Of a stretch of DNA of 64,000 bases, positions 28,242 through 36,825 are shown piece after piece (positions within the stretch are counted from its first letter, which is position 1; each line of letters starts with the position of its first letter). Under the pieces are notes generated by a model. The model worked only from the letters and a program-made list of their open reading frames with translations. It had not been told where the DNA came from and did not search any database. Both the position numbers and the translations under genes were made by a program. Origin of the DNA: Streptomyces sp. F001 (GTDB lineage: Bacteria > Actinomycetota > Actinomycetes > Streptomycetales > Streptomycetaceae). The DNA lies in assembly GCF_004187715.1 (NCBI RefSeq), contig NZ_QZWF01000002.1:1116001-1180000 (forward strand). Reading direction: 5' to 3'.

Positions 28242-28690
28242 CCGCACAAGACACCCTGCGCCCGGTCTTCACCGAGACCTTTCCCCCAACGATGGACTCG
28301 GGGCTTCTCTACGTCTCGATCCCCTACCGCACCTGCGGTCACCTCTGCTGTTGCGGCTGCGGCCACGAGGTCGTCACACCCCTCTCCCCAGCCCAATGGT
28401 CCATCACCTACGACGGCGAGAACGTGTCTCTCACCCCCTCGATCGGCAACTGGGCTCTCCCTTGCCGGTCGCACTACTGGATCCATGACGGCCGTGTCCG
28501 ATGGAGTCGGCGCTACTCGGCGGCAGAAATCGCCCAGAACAGGGATCGTGACCGTCGTCTGCTCGCCCGAGATTCCGAAGCACAGGCCAGGGGCGCTGGC
28601 CAGGCTGCGTCGCCACCTGCAGTCGTGGCGTTGGTAGGCCAACGAGCGGGCCACGCAACGCTCGGACACCGCCCTGTTGAGCACCGATAG
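28238..28690 (+). CDS. DUF6527 Cys-rich protein of the ubiquitin-like operon
   Basis: The GTG at 28238 overlaps the E1 stop. The motifs LYVSIPYRTCGHLCCCGCGH, LSPAQWSITYDGENVSLTPS and NWALPCRSHYWI define DUF6527, found next to multiubiquitin and E1 genes in actinobacteria. The Cys/His set probably binds zinc. The frame as given runs to 28690 with a low-complexity tail. A one-base change at about 28586-28594 would give a more natural tail, LARLRRHLQSWRW, ending at TAG 28635-28637. Function unknown; possibly a ligase-like or target-recognition component. Confidence 0.8.
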   Translation: MTAQDTLRPVFTETFPPTMDSGLLYVSIPYRTCGHLCCCGCGHEVVTPLSPAQWSITYDGENVSLTPSIGNWALPCRSHYWIHDGRVRWSRRYSAAEIAQNRDRDRRLLARDSEAQARGAGQAASPPAVVALVGQRAGHATLGHRPVEHR

Positions 28691-28843
28691 GACTTCTCTG
28701 TGGAGTCCCGGATACCGCAGAACGTGCGGGGACCGGGCAGGAGGCTGGATGAAGACGGTGTGCGACCGATGCCCATCCGGCATGGTCCGACGCACCCTCA
28801 TCATCCTCAACGGGGCCGTGCACCGCCGACTGCCTCGACGCGG

Positions 28844-30430
28844 CTAGGCAGTTTCGGCCGGATCAAATGTGGACCAGTCGATCCTGCTGATGACCCAGGC
28901 CGGCACGGACCACACCCCGTGGTTGCCTGGAAGATCAGTCGCGGAGACCGACAGTTGGTATGCGTCGGGGCCTTGGAACCCGTCCCTGCTGCTACCCCAC
29001 CAGGAGCTCGGGTCATAGGTGCACGCCACCTCGACCTCTCCGGTCAGATCGGAATCCTCTCCGGAGGGGTTGGTGCGCCAGAGAGCCGCCGTCAGTGTCC
29101 AATCACCGCCGTCACGCTTTATGCCCACGCCGACCCGGGCCGGCACTCCGTGGATCTTCGCGCTCAGGTCGGAGCTCCCATTCCAGGGGAAGCCGGTGTC
29201 AAGGTCGAGACCAGGAACGCTGGTCAGCGCCTCCGCCAGGGCACTGAGTGCGTCATCGTCATCATCAAACGCCCGCTCGACGAGCAGGGCGGTGGCGTCC
29301 GCCTCTGCCGCCACCGCGGTGATCGCGCCGTCCGTGAAGCGGAAGCTGAGCTGTGCCCGGACCAGGATGTTGTCGTAGTGAAGGACCGAGACTTCTGGAT
29401 CGCCGCCGTTGAGCAACGTCTGGACCGTTGCTTCACCCTCCGCCAGGAAGAACGCCGTGGCGTAGGCGACATCGTGCTTGGCGGACCCGAGATCGTCAGG
29501 CCGGGTGCGGCCCGGGTTTTCCTCCGGACCGGCGGCGCCATCGGTGTCATCCGGCACTCCGTGCTCGACGCTGACGTCGTAAAGTCCGGCGAGAGCGACG
29601 AGCCTGCTCACGCTGGCTCCGTAGGCGCTGAGACTGGTGCCGTCACCGTCCCTCTCGTGGGCGATCGCGGATTCCAGCCCCAGGATGGGGCCGATGTCGA
29701 ATCCCGCATCCTCGTCCCCGCCATCGAGGTTGCCGACGGGCAGTCGGCTGAGGAGGTAGCGCACGATGGACGACTGGGCGTGCCCGTCATCGACGGTGAC
29801 ATCGAACAGCGTCGGCCGCAGTTTCTCCCTTCTCAGGATCAGCGGCACCGGCTTGTTCCATGCCGTGAAGGCCCGTTTCACGTCACCGTCCGAGGAGACG
29901 ATCACGATCTGTTCGGAGGAGGCGCGGTCCAGCACATCGCGCAGCCAGGCGCTGTCACTCGCGCCGGTCTTGACGTCGCCCTTGAGCTTGGCCGGCTCGT
30001 GCTGGAGAACCTGATCCTTCAACGCTGCGGCAGCGCTGGCTCCCGACAGGTTGATGATCTTTACGTGCGGTATCGCGCTCAAGTTGGCCAGGACGGTATC
30101 GATCACAGTGTCGCGGCTGCTGTAGTACGCCGCAGGCGTGTCCACTTGCAAGCCGGCCCGTTTCATCCCCTCCCGTTCTTGCCGTGCGGCGTTTTTGACG
30201 GCTTGCCAGTCGCGGGCCACATGCTCAGCCCACTCCCACGACACCGGCTCGGGTACCCAGGTCTCGATGCCGATTGCGGCGAGGCGGCCGGCGAGCCGTT
30301 TGAGGTGCTCGAAGTCGGGACGGGCCTTGCCGTAGGCGTTGGCATCGAAGACGACGGCCTTGAGACGTTCCCTTGCTCGCAAAGGGAGTTGAGCATCATC
30401 CGTAGGACCTGATGAGGAAGCACGCGACAT
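28844..30430 (-). CDS. PIN-like domain protein
   Basis: ATG at 30430, with GGAAG 10 bases upstream; the ATG at 30439 is a possible alternative. Residues 20-200 have the acidic set of PIN ribonucleases: LKAVVFDANAYGKARPDF (Asp), VPEPVSWEWAEH (Glu), TGASDSAWLRDVL (Asp) and IVIVSSDGDVKRAF (Asp). The 330-residue C-terminal part is beta-rich and acidic, with no family I recognise, and ends DWSTFDPAETA. At 528 residues it is much longer than toxin-antitoxin PIN proteins. It lies convergent to the ubiquitin-like operon, with about 150-200 bases between, and without a small antitoxin gene. A stand-alone RNase effector is plausible. Confidence 0.65.
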   Translation of the reverse strand: MSRASSSGPTDDAQLPLRARERLKAVVFDANAYGKARPDFEHLKRLAGRLAAIGIETWVPEPVSWEWAEHVARDWQAVKNAARQEREGMKRAGLQVDTPAAYYSSRDTVIDTVLANLSAIPHVKIINLSGASAAAALKDQVLQHEPAKLKGDVKTGASDSAWLRDVLDRASSEQIVIVSSDGDVKRAFTAWNKPVPLILRREKLRPTLFDVTVDDGHAQSSIVRYLLSRLPVGNLDGGDEDAGFDIGPILGLESAIAHERDGDGTSLSAYGASVSRLVALAGLYDVSVEHGVPDDTDGAAGPEENPGRTRPDDLGSAKHDVAYATAFFLAEGEATVQTLLNGGDPEVSVLHYDNILVRAQLSFRFTDGAITAVAAEADATALLVERAFDDDDDALSALAEALTSVPGLDLDTGFPWNGSSDLSAKIHGVPARVGVGIKRDGGDWTLTAALWRTNPSGEDSDLTGEVEVACTYDPSSWWGSSRDGFQGPDAYQLSVSATDLPGNHGVWSVPAWVISRIDWSTFDPAETA

Positions 30431-30699
30431 GCATCGCATTCTTCCAGGCCAGACCCCCATCACACACGATGAGCCAGTCCGGCGGATGCAGCAGACGAAG
30501 GTGGTCCAGCGCCTCAAGGCCGGATCGGCACGGCGGCGACGCTGTGTCACCGACGCGCCCTCGGCGCAGGCGGCCGATGGGGGAGTCGGGCTCAGGACAC
30601 CGCCGGCCCAGGTCGAGGGACACCCTCCCGTGAGCAGGCCCCGTGCGGTGCAACGAGCAGATGAAAGGACGGGACGCGCGTCCGACTTGCAGAATCGGA
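30431..30699. other. Gap without a supported gene
   Basis: A minus-strand frame here ends in HLRLLHPPDWLIVCDGG and looks like a decayed fragment of something larger, perhaps of mobile origin, but it is too short to name. Otherwise this is leader sequence of the PIN-like gene. Confidence 0.3.
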
Positions 30700-30813
30700 T
30701 CACCGTCGAAGCGGCCGCCGCCGGTTGTCGAGGAATTCGTCGATGATGGCCTCGATGCCGGTCTCGATGACCTTCGGGGCGACCTGGCAGATGAGATAGG
30801 ACAGCGGCTTCAT
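30700..30813 (-). CDS. Short peptide coupled to a small membrane protein
   Basis: The ATG at 30813 overlaps the stop of the upstream small gene as ATGA. The 37-residue product begins MKPLSYLICQVAPKVIETGI and ends in a basic RRRPLRR tail. It is amphipathic with one hydrophobic segment. Together with the gene before it, it forms a coupled pair divergent from the NACHT gene. Function unknown. Confidence 0.45.
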   Translation of the reverse strand: MKPLSYLICQVAPKVIETGIEAIIDEFLDNRRRPLRR

Positions 30814-31076
30814 GCTTCGTTGTCCGGGTGGCGTGGCTCGCCATGCGCCCGCTGGTGATAGGCCGGGGCTGCGTCGGCAGGAGGTGGTGATGGCAACGTA
30901 GAGAGCCGCGTACCGCCGACATCGCGCCCAGTTTGGAGGAGCTGCGCGAGAACGGCGGCGGCTGCCTTCCGGCGTGCGGGCTGCGTGGACCACACCGCGG
31001 GCAGCACGACGCCCGCGAACACGGAGAACACCAGGGCCAGCACCAGAGCCGGGACAGGGACGGTGAGCCAGGACAT
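30810..31076 (-). CDS. Small single-pass membrane protein
   Basis: ATG at 31076 with an ideal GAGGAG five bases upstream. Residues 2-28 (WLTVPVPALVLALVFSVFAG then VVLPAVW) form one transmembrane helix, followed by a basic Ala-rich helix (ARRKAAAAVLAQLLQ). The C-terminal half is low-complexity, and an indel there cannot be excluded. It is translationally coupled to the 37-codon peptide gene and divergent from the HTH-NACHT gene, with about 167 bases of shared upstream region. It could be a membrane effector or merely a neighbour. Confidence 0.55.
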   Translation of the reverse strand: MSWLTVPVPALVLALVFSVFAGVVLPAVWSTQPARRKAAAAVLAQLLQTGRDVGGTRLSTLPSPPPADAAPAYHQRAHGEPRHPDNEA

Positions 31077-31243
31077 GCGCACTCCTCAAAGAGGATGGGG
31101 GTTGTGTCGCATCGACCGTGGCGGACGGCAGGACCGGGCCGCGGTTTTGTTGAAAAGTCCCAAAGCAGACGGGAGTTGACGCAGGTCACTGCCTACGCTG
31201 CCAGAGATCACACTGAATCAGCGTGAACGGCGGGGGTGGGTGC

Positions 31244-34200
31244 GTGAGCGTGGGGGAGACCTCGGGACCTGTAGCGGTCTTCTGCAAGCTGCTGGGACGC
31301 CTGGTGCGTGAGTGCGGCATCCAGCAAAGCGACCTGGCACGCGCCGTGAACCGCAGCACCGCCGCCATCTCCATGCTCCTCAACGGGCATCGTTCCACCC
31401 TGCCGCCCTGGGACGATGTCGCCCGCATCGTGGAGTACTGCCACCAATACGCAACCACCACCCCGCCGTCCGGGCTCACCCTCGACCTGGCCTACTGGCG
31501 CCACCGCCACCATGAGGCGGAAACCGACGCCGACCAGGCGCCACCGCGGCCACGCGCCGCCAAACCGCCCGCTCTGCCACGCGCCGAGACCATCCCCGAC
31601 GACTTCGTGAGCGCCGTGAACGTCCTCATTGGAGAAAGGACGGGCTTCGACCGGCTGGCCGCAGAACTGCTGGAGCCACTGAAGCTGCACGGCGCCGTCG
31701 TCACCGACCTGAACGCTGTGCTGGAAGGGTTCGCCGACCGGGTACGGGCCAGCTGCGGCACCACCCGCACCGCCCTGCTGCGCGCGGCCGATCTGGTCAT
31801 CCTGGTGACGGCGTTCTGCGAGGCCGTGGGCACCTCCGGCATCTACTACACGACAGAACTCGGGCACGAGCAGGCAGACCTCACCGGCGACGTGGTGGCC
31901 GAACTGGAGCGCGTCACCCTGGGATCACAGCGGGTGCGGCATCCCGCCGAGCTGCGCGCGGAAATCGCCGCCGCCTATGCCTACGCGGCCGACACCGTGT
32001 GCGACGAAAGCGGCGTGGGCGGCCAGCAGCCAGACAGACTCGCGCACCGCGCCTGGCGCCGCTACCAGGCCCTGCTGGCCCAGGTGACGTGGGAATGCCC
32101 CGAACTGCGCCTGACCTCCGAGACGGAAGATCCGCCCGAAGCCCTGGACCCGCCCGAGGCCGCGACACAGGCTGGCCTACCCAGCCGGGGCCTGGCCGGC
32201 CTGTCCCGGCTGCTGGAGACCTTCGCCCAGGACAACGCCGCCCCGGCCCCCGCGCACCAGCAGCACCTCCGTGCCCCGCTTGCCCATGTCGAGGAGTCGG
32301 GCCCGCGCATCCCCGACCTGGAAGCCGGCTACATCAACCCCGCCTTCCGCGTGGCCGGGCGCTCAGGCGACCGCACCCTGGCCCGTGACGACTGGTGGGA
32401 GGCGCAGCCGCTGTGGGGCGACCTGGAGGACTTCCTCGCCGCCCATCTGCTGACCGAGGACGCCACCCGCGCGCCACTGCTGATCCTGGGCCACCCCGGA
32501 TCCGGCAAGTCGCTGCTGACCAAGCTGATCGCCGCCCGCCTGCCCGCGGCGGAATTCTTCTGCCAGCGCGTCGAACTGCGTCACCTCCCCGCCGACCTGG
32601 GCGTCCAGGAGCAGCTCGAGGAAGCGCTGCTGCGCTCTACCGGCCGCCGCATCCCCTGGCCCGACGTGACCGACCCTGACGCTGGCGTCGTCAGAGTTAT
32701 CCTCCTGGACGGCTTCGACGAACTGCTCCAGGCCGCGGCCGACCACATGGATCCCGCTCGCCACTTCACCTACCTGCAAAGCGTCCAGCAGTTCCAGCAG
32801 CGTGAGGCCGACCACGCACGCCCCACCATCGTGATCGTCACCAGCCGTACCGTGGTCGCCGACCAGGCCCTGACCCCTCATCTCAGCACCGTCATCCGCC
32901 TGGAACCCTTCGACGCAGACCGCATCCGCGGCTGGCTCCACGTCTGGAACACCACCAACCGCCGCTACTTCTCCACCCACGCCCTGCAGCCCCTGACGTG
33001 GGATGTGGTGGGCCGCCATGAAGAACTCGCCGGCCAGCCGCTGCTGCTGCTCATGCTCGCCCTCTACGGCGCCTCCGACAATGCCCTGCACCATTTGCAC
33101 GGTGAGGACATGCAACGCCTGAGCCTGTACGAGCGGCTCCTGACCGAGTTCGTCCGCCGCCAGGTCACCAAACACAACGCGCTGCCAGCCGACACCGAGG
33201 CCGCCCGCGTCGAACACGAACTGCAGCGCCTGTCCGTCATCGCGATCGGCATGTTCAACCGTCACCGGCAAGGCATCACCGCCACCGACGCCGAACAAGA
33301 CCTCGCAGCCCTGCTCGACACTGTCCCCTCTGACGCCGCGCCCCTGCTGTTCGGTCGCTTCTTCTTCATCCACGAAGCCCAGGCAATCGTCACCGGCCGC
33401 GAACGCCAAGCCTACGAATTCCTGCACGTCACCTTCGGCGAGTACCTGCTGACCCGCCTCGTCACCGGCGAACTGCGCCATCTCCTGGCCACCACCAGCC
33501 CGGACAGCGGCCACCCCGTCGACGACGGCCGCCTGTACGCGCTGCTCTCCCACGTCCCGCTCACCGACCGGGCCGAAGTCGTACGCAACACCAGCGAACA
33601 ATTCACCCCCCTCATCCAGGCCGAGCGCGCGGGCCTGACCACGCTGCTGACGAACCTCTTCAGCCAAGCACTCGGCGACACCCACCACCGCACCCACGTG
33701 CCCTACCGCCCCGGGCCCACACACCGCACTCAGCAAGACGCCGTCTACAGCGCAAACCTGCTCCTGCTGGCCGTCCTGGCCCACTCCACCCTCCGCGCCT
33801 CCACCGTTGTGGGCACCCGCAACACGGCCGACCGGTGGCGCCGCCACACCCTGCTGTGGCGCTCGCAGTTCAGTGACGGGTCCTGGGACGCCTTCACCCG
33901 CATCCTGACCGCCGAGCCCTTCACCGATCCCGCCACCGGCCGCGGGGACCTGCACGTGGGGCTGTCCACGAGCCGACCCGAACAAGAACTCGCCTGGGCC
34001 GTCAACCTCGCCACCCGAGACGACACCACAGCGCAGACCTTCCACCACCGCGACGGCGCCGCCCCGGCCAGCCTGTATCGGCCGGCGGCCTTCACCTACG
34101 ACCTCGGTGCACAGCACGTGCTGCACGCCGTGGCGCCGGTCCTGCACCAGATGCCCGCCGCCCTGGAGACCTACCACGGGGTGGACCGCACACGCAGTCT

Positions 34201-34993
34201 GTCCCTCGCGCACGCGCTGATCTGCCTGCTGTACCGGCCCGCCAACGATCCATGGCCGCCCGGCGCCCCCTACGCCGAACTTCTCCTGATGCTGCGGAGC
34301 CTTTCCGGCAACGAGCGCCTGCTGGCCGCGGACATCCTGGGACGCCACCTGCTCCACGCCGCCGCCGACCTGCCCGTAGCCACCGTCAGCGACATCCTTG
34401 ACCAGCTGACTACCACCCAGTTCACCGGCGCCGGCGGCCTGTCCGCCCGGACCTGGCTGGTCCTCGCCCAATGCGTCAACGACCTCGCCGGACGTCCCGA
34501 CGTCCCGCACGACCAACTGGGCCGGATCACACGCCGCTTCGGCCCCGATGCACCCGCCCTCGATGCCGGCGGCGACCCACTGACCAGACTGCTGTGCCTG
34601 CTCACCGAGGCCCAGACCAGCACCATGTGGCAGGCCGCAGACCACCCACCGGGCCGGGCCGTACTCACCGAAGGCATCACCCTGCTGGAACGCATACCCC
34701 ACCCCAGGCCGCCCCAGGCCGCGGTCGGCCTGCTCCGCCTAGCCCGCGACCTCGGCGCCGACGATTGGCTCGCCCAACACGCCGAGTCGTTGCTAATCAC
34801 ACTCTCCCGCGGCGGACTGCAACGCCTGCGCCCCACCGATGTCGACTGGCTGCAGACCATCGTGCGCGACGCGAGCCTCCTCGCCGAACTGAGCACTGTG
34901 CATCGTGAAGTTGCAGGTCACGGGACTGGTGTGCGCGGGGTTCGGGATGCTCGGGCTGGTCGCGGGCGGATGACTTCGGTGAAGATCGTCTGA
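31244..34993 (+). CDS. HTH-NACHT protein with C-terminus replaced by IS sequence
   Basis: The GTG at 31244 behind GGCGGGGGTGGG is preferred to the GTG at 31223. Residues 12-60 are an Xre-type HTH (IQQSDLARAVNRSTAAISML). A helical region follows. The NACHT ATPase has Walker A LLILGHPGSGKSLLTKLI at about residue 415 and Walker B VILLDGFDELLQ at about 485, then TSRTVVADQ and a winged-helix/helical C-terminus ending in leucine-rich-like helices. NACHT proteins of this type are known phage-defence NLRs. The IS at 34891 replaces the original last ten residues (NLITRRWRQQ, recoverable from 36565-36598) with 33 IS-encoded residues ending at TGA 34991-34993. The protein is otherwise intact and might still work. 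Confidence 0.8.
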   Translation: MSVGETSGPVAVFCKLLGRLVRECGIQQSDLARAVNRSTAAISMLLNGHRSTLPPWDDVARIVEYCHQYATTTPPSGLTLDLAYWRHRHHEAETDADQAPPRPRAAKPPALPRAETIPDDFVSAVNVLIGERTGFDRLAAELLEPLKLHGAVVTDLNAVLEGFADRVRASCGTTRTALLRAADLVILVTAFCEAVGTSGIYYTTELGHEQADLTGDVVAELERVTLGSQRVRHPAELRAEIAAAYAYAADTVCDESGVGGQQPDRLAHRAWRRYQALLAQVTWECPELRLTSETEDPPEALDPPEAATQAGLPSRGLAGLSRLLETFAQDNAAPAPAHQQHLRAPLAHVEESGPRIPDLEAGYINPAFRVAGRSGDRTLARDDWWEAQPLWGDLEDFLAAHLLTEDATRAPLLILGHPGSGKSLLTKLIAARLPAAEFFCQRVELRHLPADLGVQEQLEEALLRSTGRRIPWPDVTDPDAGVVRVILLDGFDELLQAAADHMDPARHFTYLQSVQQFQQREADHARPTIVIVTSRTVVADQALTPHLSTVIRLEPFDADRIRGWLHVWNTTNRRYFSTHALQPLTWDVVGRHEELAGQPLLLLMLALYGASDNALHHLHGEDMQRLSLYERLLTEFVRRQVTKHNALPADTEAARVEHELQRLSVIAIGMFNRHRQGITATDAEQDLAALLDTVPSDAAPLLFGRFFFIHEAQAIVTGRERQAYEFLHVTFGEYLLTRLVTGELRHLLATTSPDSGHPVDDGRLYALLSHVPLTDRAEVVRNTSEQFTPLIQAERAGLTTLLTNLFSQALGDTHHRTHVPYRPGPTHRTQQDAVYSANLLLLAVLAHSTLRASTVVGTRNTADRWRRHTLLWRSQFSDGSWDAFTRILTAEPFTDPATGRGDLHVGLSTSRPEQELAWAVNLATRDDTTAQTFHHRDGAAPASLYRPAAFTYDLGAQHVLHAVAPVLHQMPAALETYHGVDRTRSLSLAHALICLLYRPANDPWPPGAPYAELLLMLRSLSGNERLLAADILGRHLLHAAADLPVATVSDILDQLTTTQFTGAGGLSARTWLVLAQCVNDLAGRPDVPHDQLGRITRRFGPDAPALDAGGDPLTRLLCLLTEAQTSTMWQAADHPPGRAVLTEGITLLERIPHPRPPQAAVGLLRLARDLGADDWLAQHAESLLITLSRGGLQRLRPTDVDWLQTIVRDASLLAELSTVHREVAGHGTGVRGVRDARAGRGRMTSVKIV
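34893..34990 (+). repeat. Left terminal inverted repeat of the IS
   Basis: 98 bases beginning GCACTGTGCATCGTGAAGTT, identical to the reverse complement of 36462-36559. It is read as the last codons of the interrupted NACHT gene. Confidence 0.9.
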
Positions 34994-35100
34994 CCGGGTG
35001 GCTGGGGCCGTTCTCGGGTTCTGCTGCGCTCACCGTGGCGACGCTCCTACGATCCGTCACCGGGCCGGTACACCGGGAGGTTGCGGGGAAGGTGCGGGGA

Positions 35101-35555
35101 TGCAGGATCTGGAGCGGATCACGGCTCGCCGCAGTGAACTGGACACGCTCGCCGAGGAGTTGGCCAAGCAGCTGCAGGAGGTCCAGGTCGAGCGGGAGGA
35201 ACTGGTGATCGCCGAGCGGGTCCTGAACCGGCTGGCCGAGCAGGACCGGGCCGCGGAGGAGGCCGCCGCGGCCGTTGCCCCGGCTCCCGCCCGGGTGGCG
35301 GGACGGGCGGTGCTGCTGATCGGGCACCGCAGCGAGAATCCTGACGAGGCCGCTCTGCCCGCTGACTACCGCAAGATCCTGGCGATCGTGCGGGCCGCCG
35401 ACGGCCCGGTGCAGGTCAGGGGTGTCGGCGAGGAACTGGGCCTGGAAGTCGCGGTGCGCGGCAAACTGGAGCCACTGCGCGCGAAGATGACCAAACTCGC
35501 CGACCGCGGCTGGCTGCACAAACGACCCGACGGCAGGTTCACCGCACGCCCGTAG
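35101..35555 (+). CDS. IS passenger protein with coiled coil and winged helix
   Basis: ATG at 35101 after GGGGAAGGTGCGGGG; upstream in-frame starts lack support. The first 60 residues are a long coiled coil (LEELAKQLQEVQVERE-like heptads). The last 70 (YRKILAIVRAADGPVQVRGV then LRAKMTKLADRGWLHKR) form a winged helix. It is not a transposase. It sits inside the IS before the transposase gene with about 65 bases between, so it is probably a DNA-binding regulator or helper carried by this IS group. Confidence 0.65.
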
Positions 35556-35619
35556 CGGCGCCGGAGGCGGGCATCGCCGGGACGTAACCAGCGGGCCCCC
35601 GACGGCAGTTGAGTTTGGT

Positions 35620-36459
35620 GTGAAGAAAAACAACGGTCTCGCCGAGGGCCCTGACGGCCTTGTCTACACCGCCCGCCTGCCGCTGTCGAGTGCCACCCTG
35701 AACTGGCTCGCCGACCTGATACGCGGCCGTCTGAAGAAGATCGGCTCGCGGTGGCGGGCCCTGCCCGCCGGGAGGATCGCCGCCATCGTGCTGGCGGTGC
35801 TGCGCTGTGACCAGCGGCCGGGTGACCTGGCCGGCGGCAACGGGATACACCGCACCACCGTGACTCGGTGGGTGCGGGAAGTCGTCGCTCTGCTGGCCGC
35901 CCGCGCCCCACGCCTGGAGAGGGCCCTGAAGAAGATCGCCCGAACGGGCGGCGGGGTGGTCCTGCTGGACGGCACGCTGATCCGCACCCGACGCCGCACC
36001 GGGACACAGAATCGGAAGAACTACTCCGGCAAACAGAAATGCCATGGCCTGCTCGTGATCGCACTCACCGACGACAGAGGCCGACTGCTCTGGGCCTCCG
36101 CGGCCCGGCCCGGGCGGACCTCGGAGATCACCGCCTGCCGACACGACCAGCTCACCGCCAAGCTGCGGGCAGCCGGCCTCGGCGCCATCGCCGACCTGGG
36201 CTTCATCGGCCTCGACGACAGCGATCCCGACACCGACCCAGCGGTGATCACCGGCTACAAGGCCGCCCGGAACCGGCCTCTGACACGTGGTCAGAAGTTG
36301 TCCAACACGACGCTGGCCGCGGTCCGGGCGCCGGTCGAGCACGGCTTCGCGCACTTGAAGAACTGGCGGGTCCTCGGCAAGGTCCGCACCGACCCGAAGT
36401 GGGCGACCGCCCTGGTGAGGGCTCTGCTGGTCCTGACGAACCACACAGTCTCCCGCTGA
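35620..36459 (+). CDS. IS5-family DDE transposase
   Basis: Begins at 35620 (GTG then AAGAAAAAC). An HTH at residues 15-90 (GNGIHRTTVTRWVREVVALL) is followed by a DDE_Tnp_4-type core: VVLLDGTLIRTRR (first Asp), NYSGKQKCHGLLVIAL, LGAIADLGFIGLDD (second Asp) and VRAPVEHGFAHLKNWRVLG (Glu). At 279 residues it appears intact, so the element may still be active. It ends two bases before the right inverted repeat. Confidence 0.9.
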   Translation: MKKNNGLAEGPDGLVYTARLPLSSATLNWLADLIRGRLKKIGSRWRALPAGRIAAIVLAVLRCDQRPGDLAGGNGIHRTTVTRWVREVVALLAARAPRLERALKKIARTGGGVVLLDGTLIRTRRRTGTQNRKNYSGKQKCHGLLVIALTDDRGRLLWASAARPGRTSEITACRHDQLTAKLRAAGLGAIADLGFIGLDDSDPDTDPAVITGYKAARNRPLTRGQKLSNTTLAAVRAPVEHGFAHLKNWRVLGKVRTDPKWATALVRALLVLTNHTVSR

Positions 36460-36461
36460 CC

Positions 36462-36559
36462 GACGATCTTCACCGAAGTCATCCGCCCGCGACCAGCCCG
36501 AGCATCCCGAACCCCGCGCACACCAGTCCCGTGACCTGCAACTTCACGATGCACAGTGC
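36462..36559 (-). repeat. Right terminal inverted repeat of the IS
   Basis: Perfect inverted copy of 34893-34990, immediately after the transposase stop. Confidence 0.9.
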
Positions 36560-36561
36560 CC

Positions 36562-36598
36562 ACTGAACCTCATTACCCGCCGCTGGCGGCAGCAGTGA
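36562..36598 (+). pseudogene. Displaced 3' end of the NACHT gene
   Basis: Starts with the second ACT target copy. In the NACHT frame it reads NLITRRWRQQ followed by TGA at 36596-36598, the original C-terminus cut off by the IS. From 36599 to 36825 I see no gene. Confidence 0.75.
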
Positions 36599-36825
36599 CG
36601 GGCCGACGCAGGTGCAGCGTGTCCGTTGTCGTTTCGGCCCCCGACGTTTCACCCAGCTCAACTTGTCGACGGCGGCGTTAAGTTGACGACATGCCGACAC
36701 CGCCCCGGATCCTCCGGGCCCAGCAGGCGACCCGGTGCGCAAGACTGGGGACGGTCTGCGGGCGCTGTCGTTGGCCCGGCCGACGCGGCACAGTGCCTAA
36801 GCCCAGCGACGCCCACTCGGACTCG

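Larger units (their letters stand above)
34891..36561 (+). mobile_element. IS5-type insertion sequence with 98-bp perfect inverted repeats and a passenger gene
   Basis: Bounded by 34893-34990 and 36462-36559, which are perfect inverted repeats, plus two imperfect outer bases on each side (GAGCAC and GGGCAC). ACT flanks both sides (34888-34890 and 36562-36564) as a 3-bp target duplication. Removing the element and one ACT rejoins the NACHT frame as AEL-NLITRRWRQQ-stop. It contains a coiled-coil/winged-helix protein gene and a DDE transposase gene, both on the plus strand. Confidence 0.88.

Noticed and set aside
32363..34702. 779-codon minus-strand frame inside the NACHT gene
   Set aside because: Gly/Val-rich antisense shadow without motifs. 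The plus strand encodes the HTH-NACHT protein.
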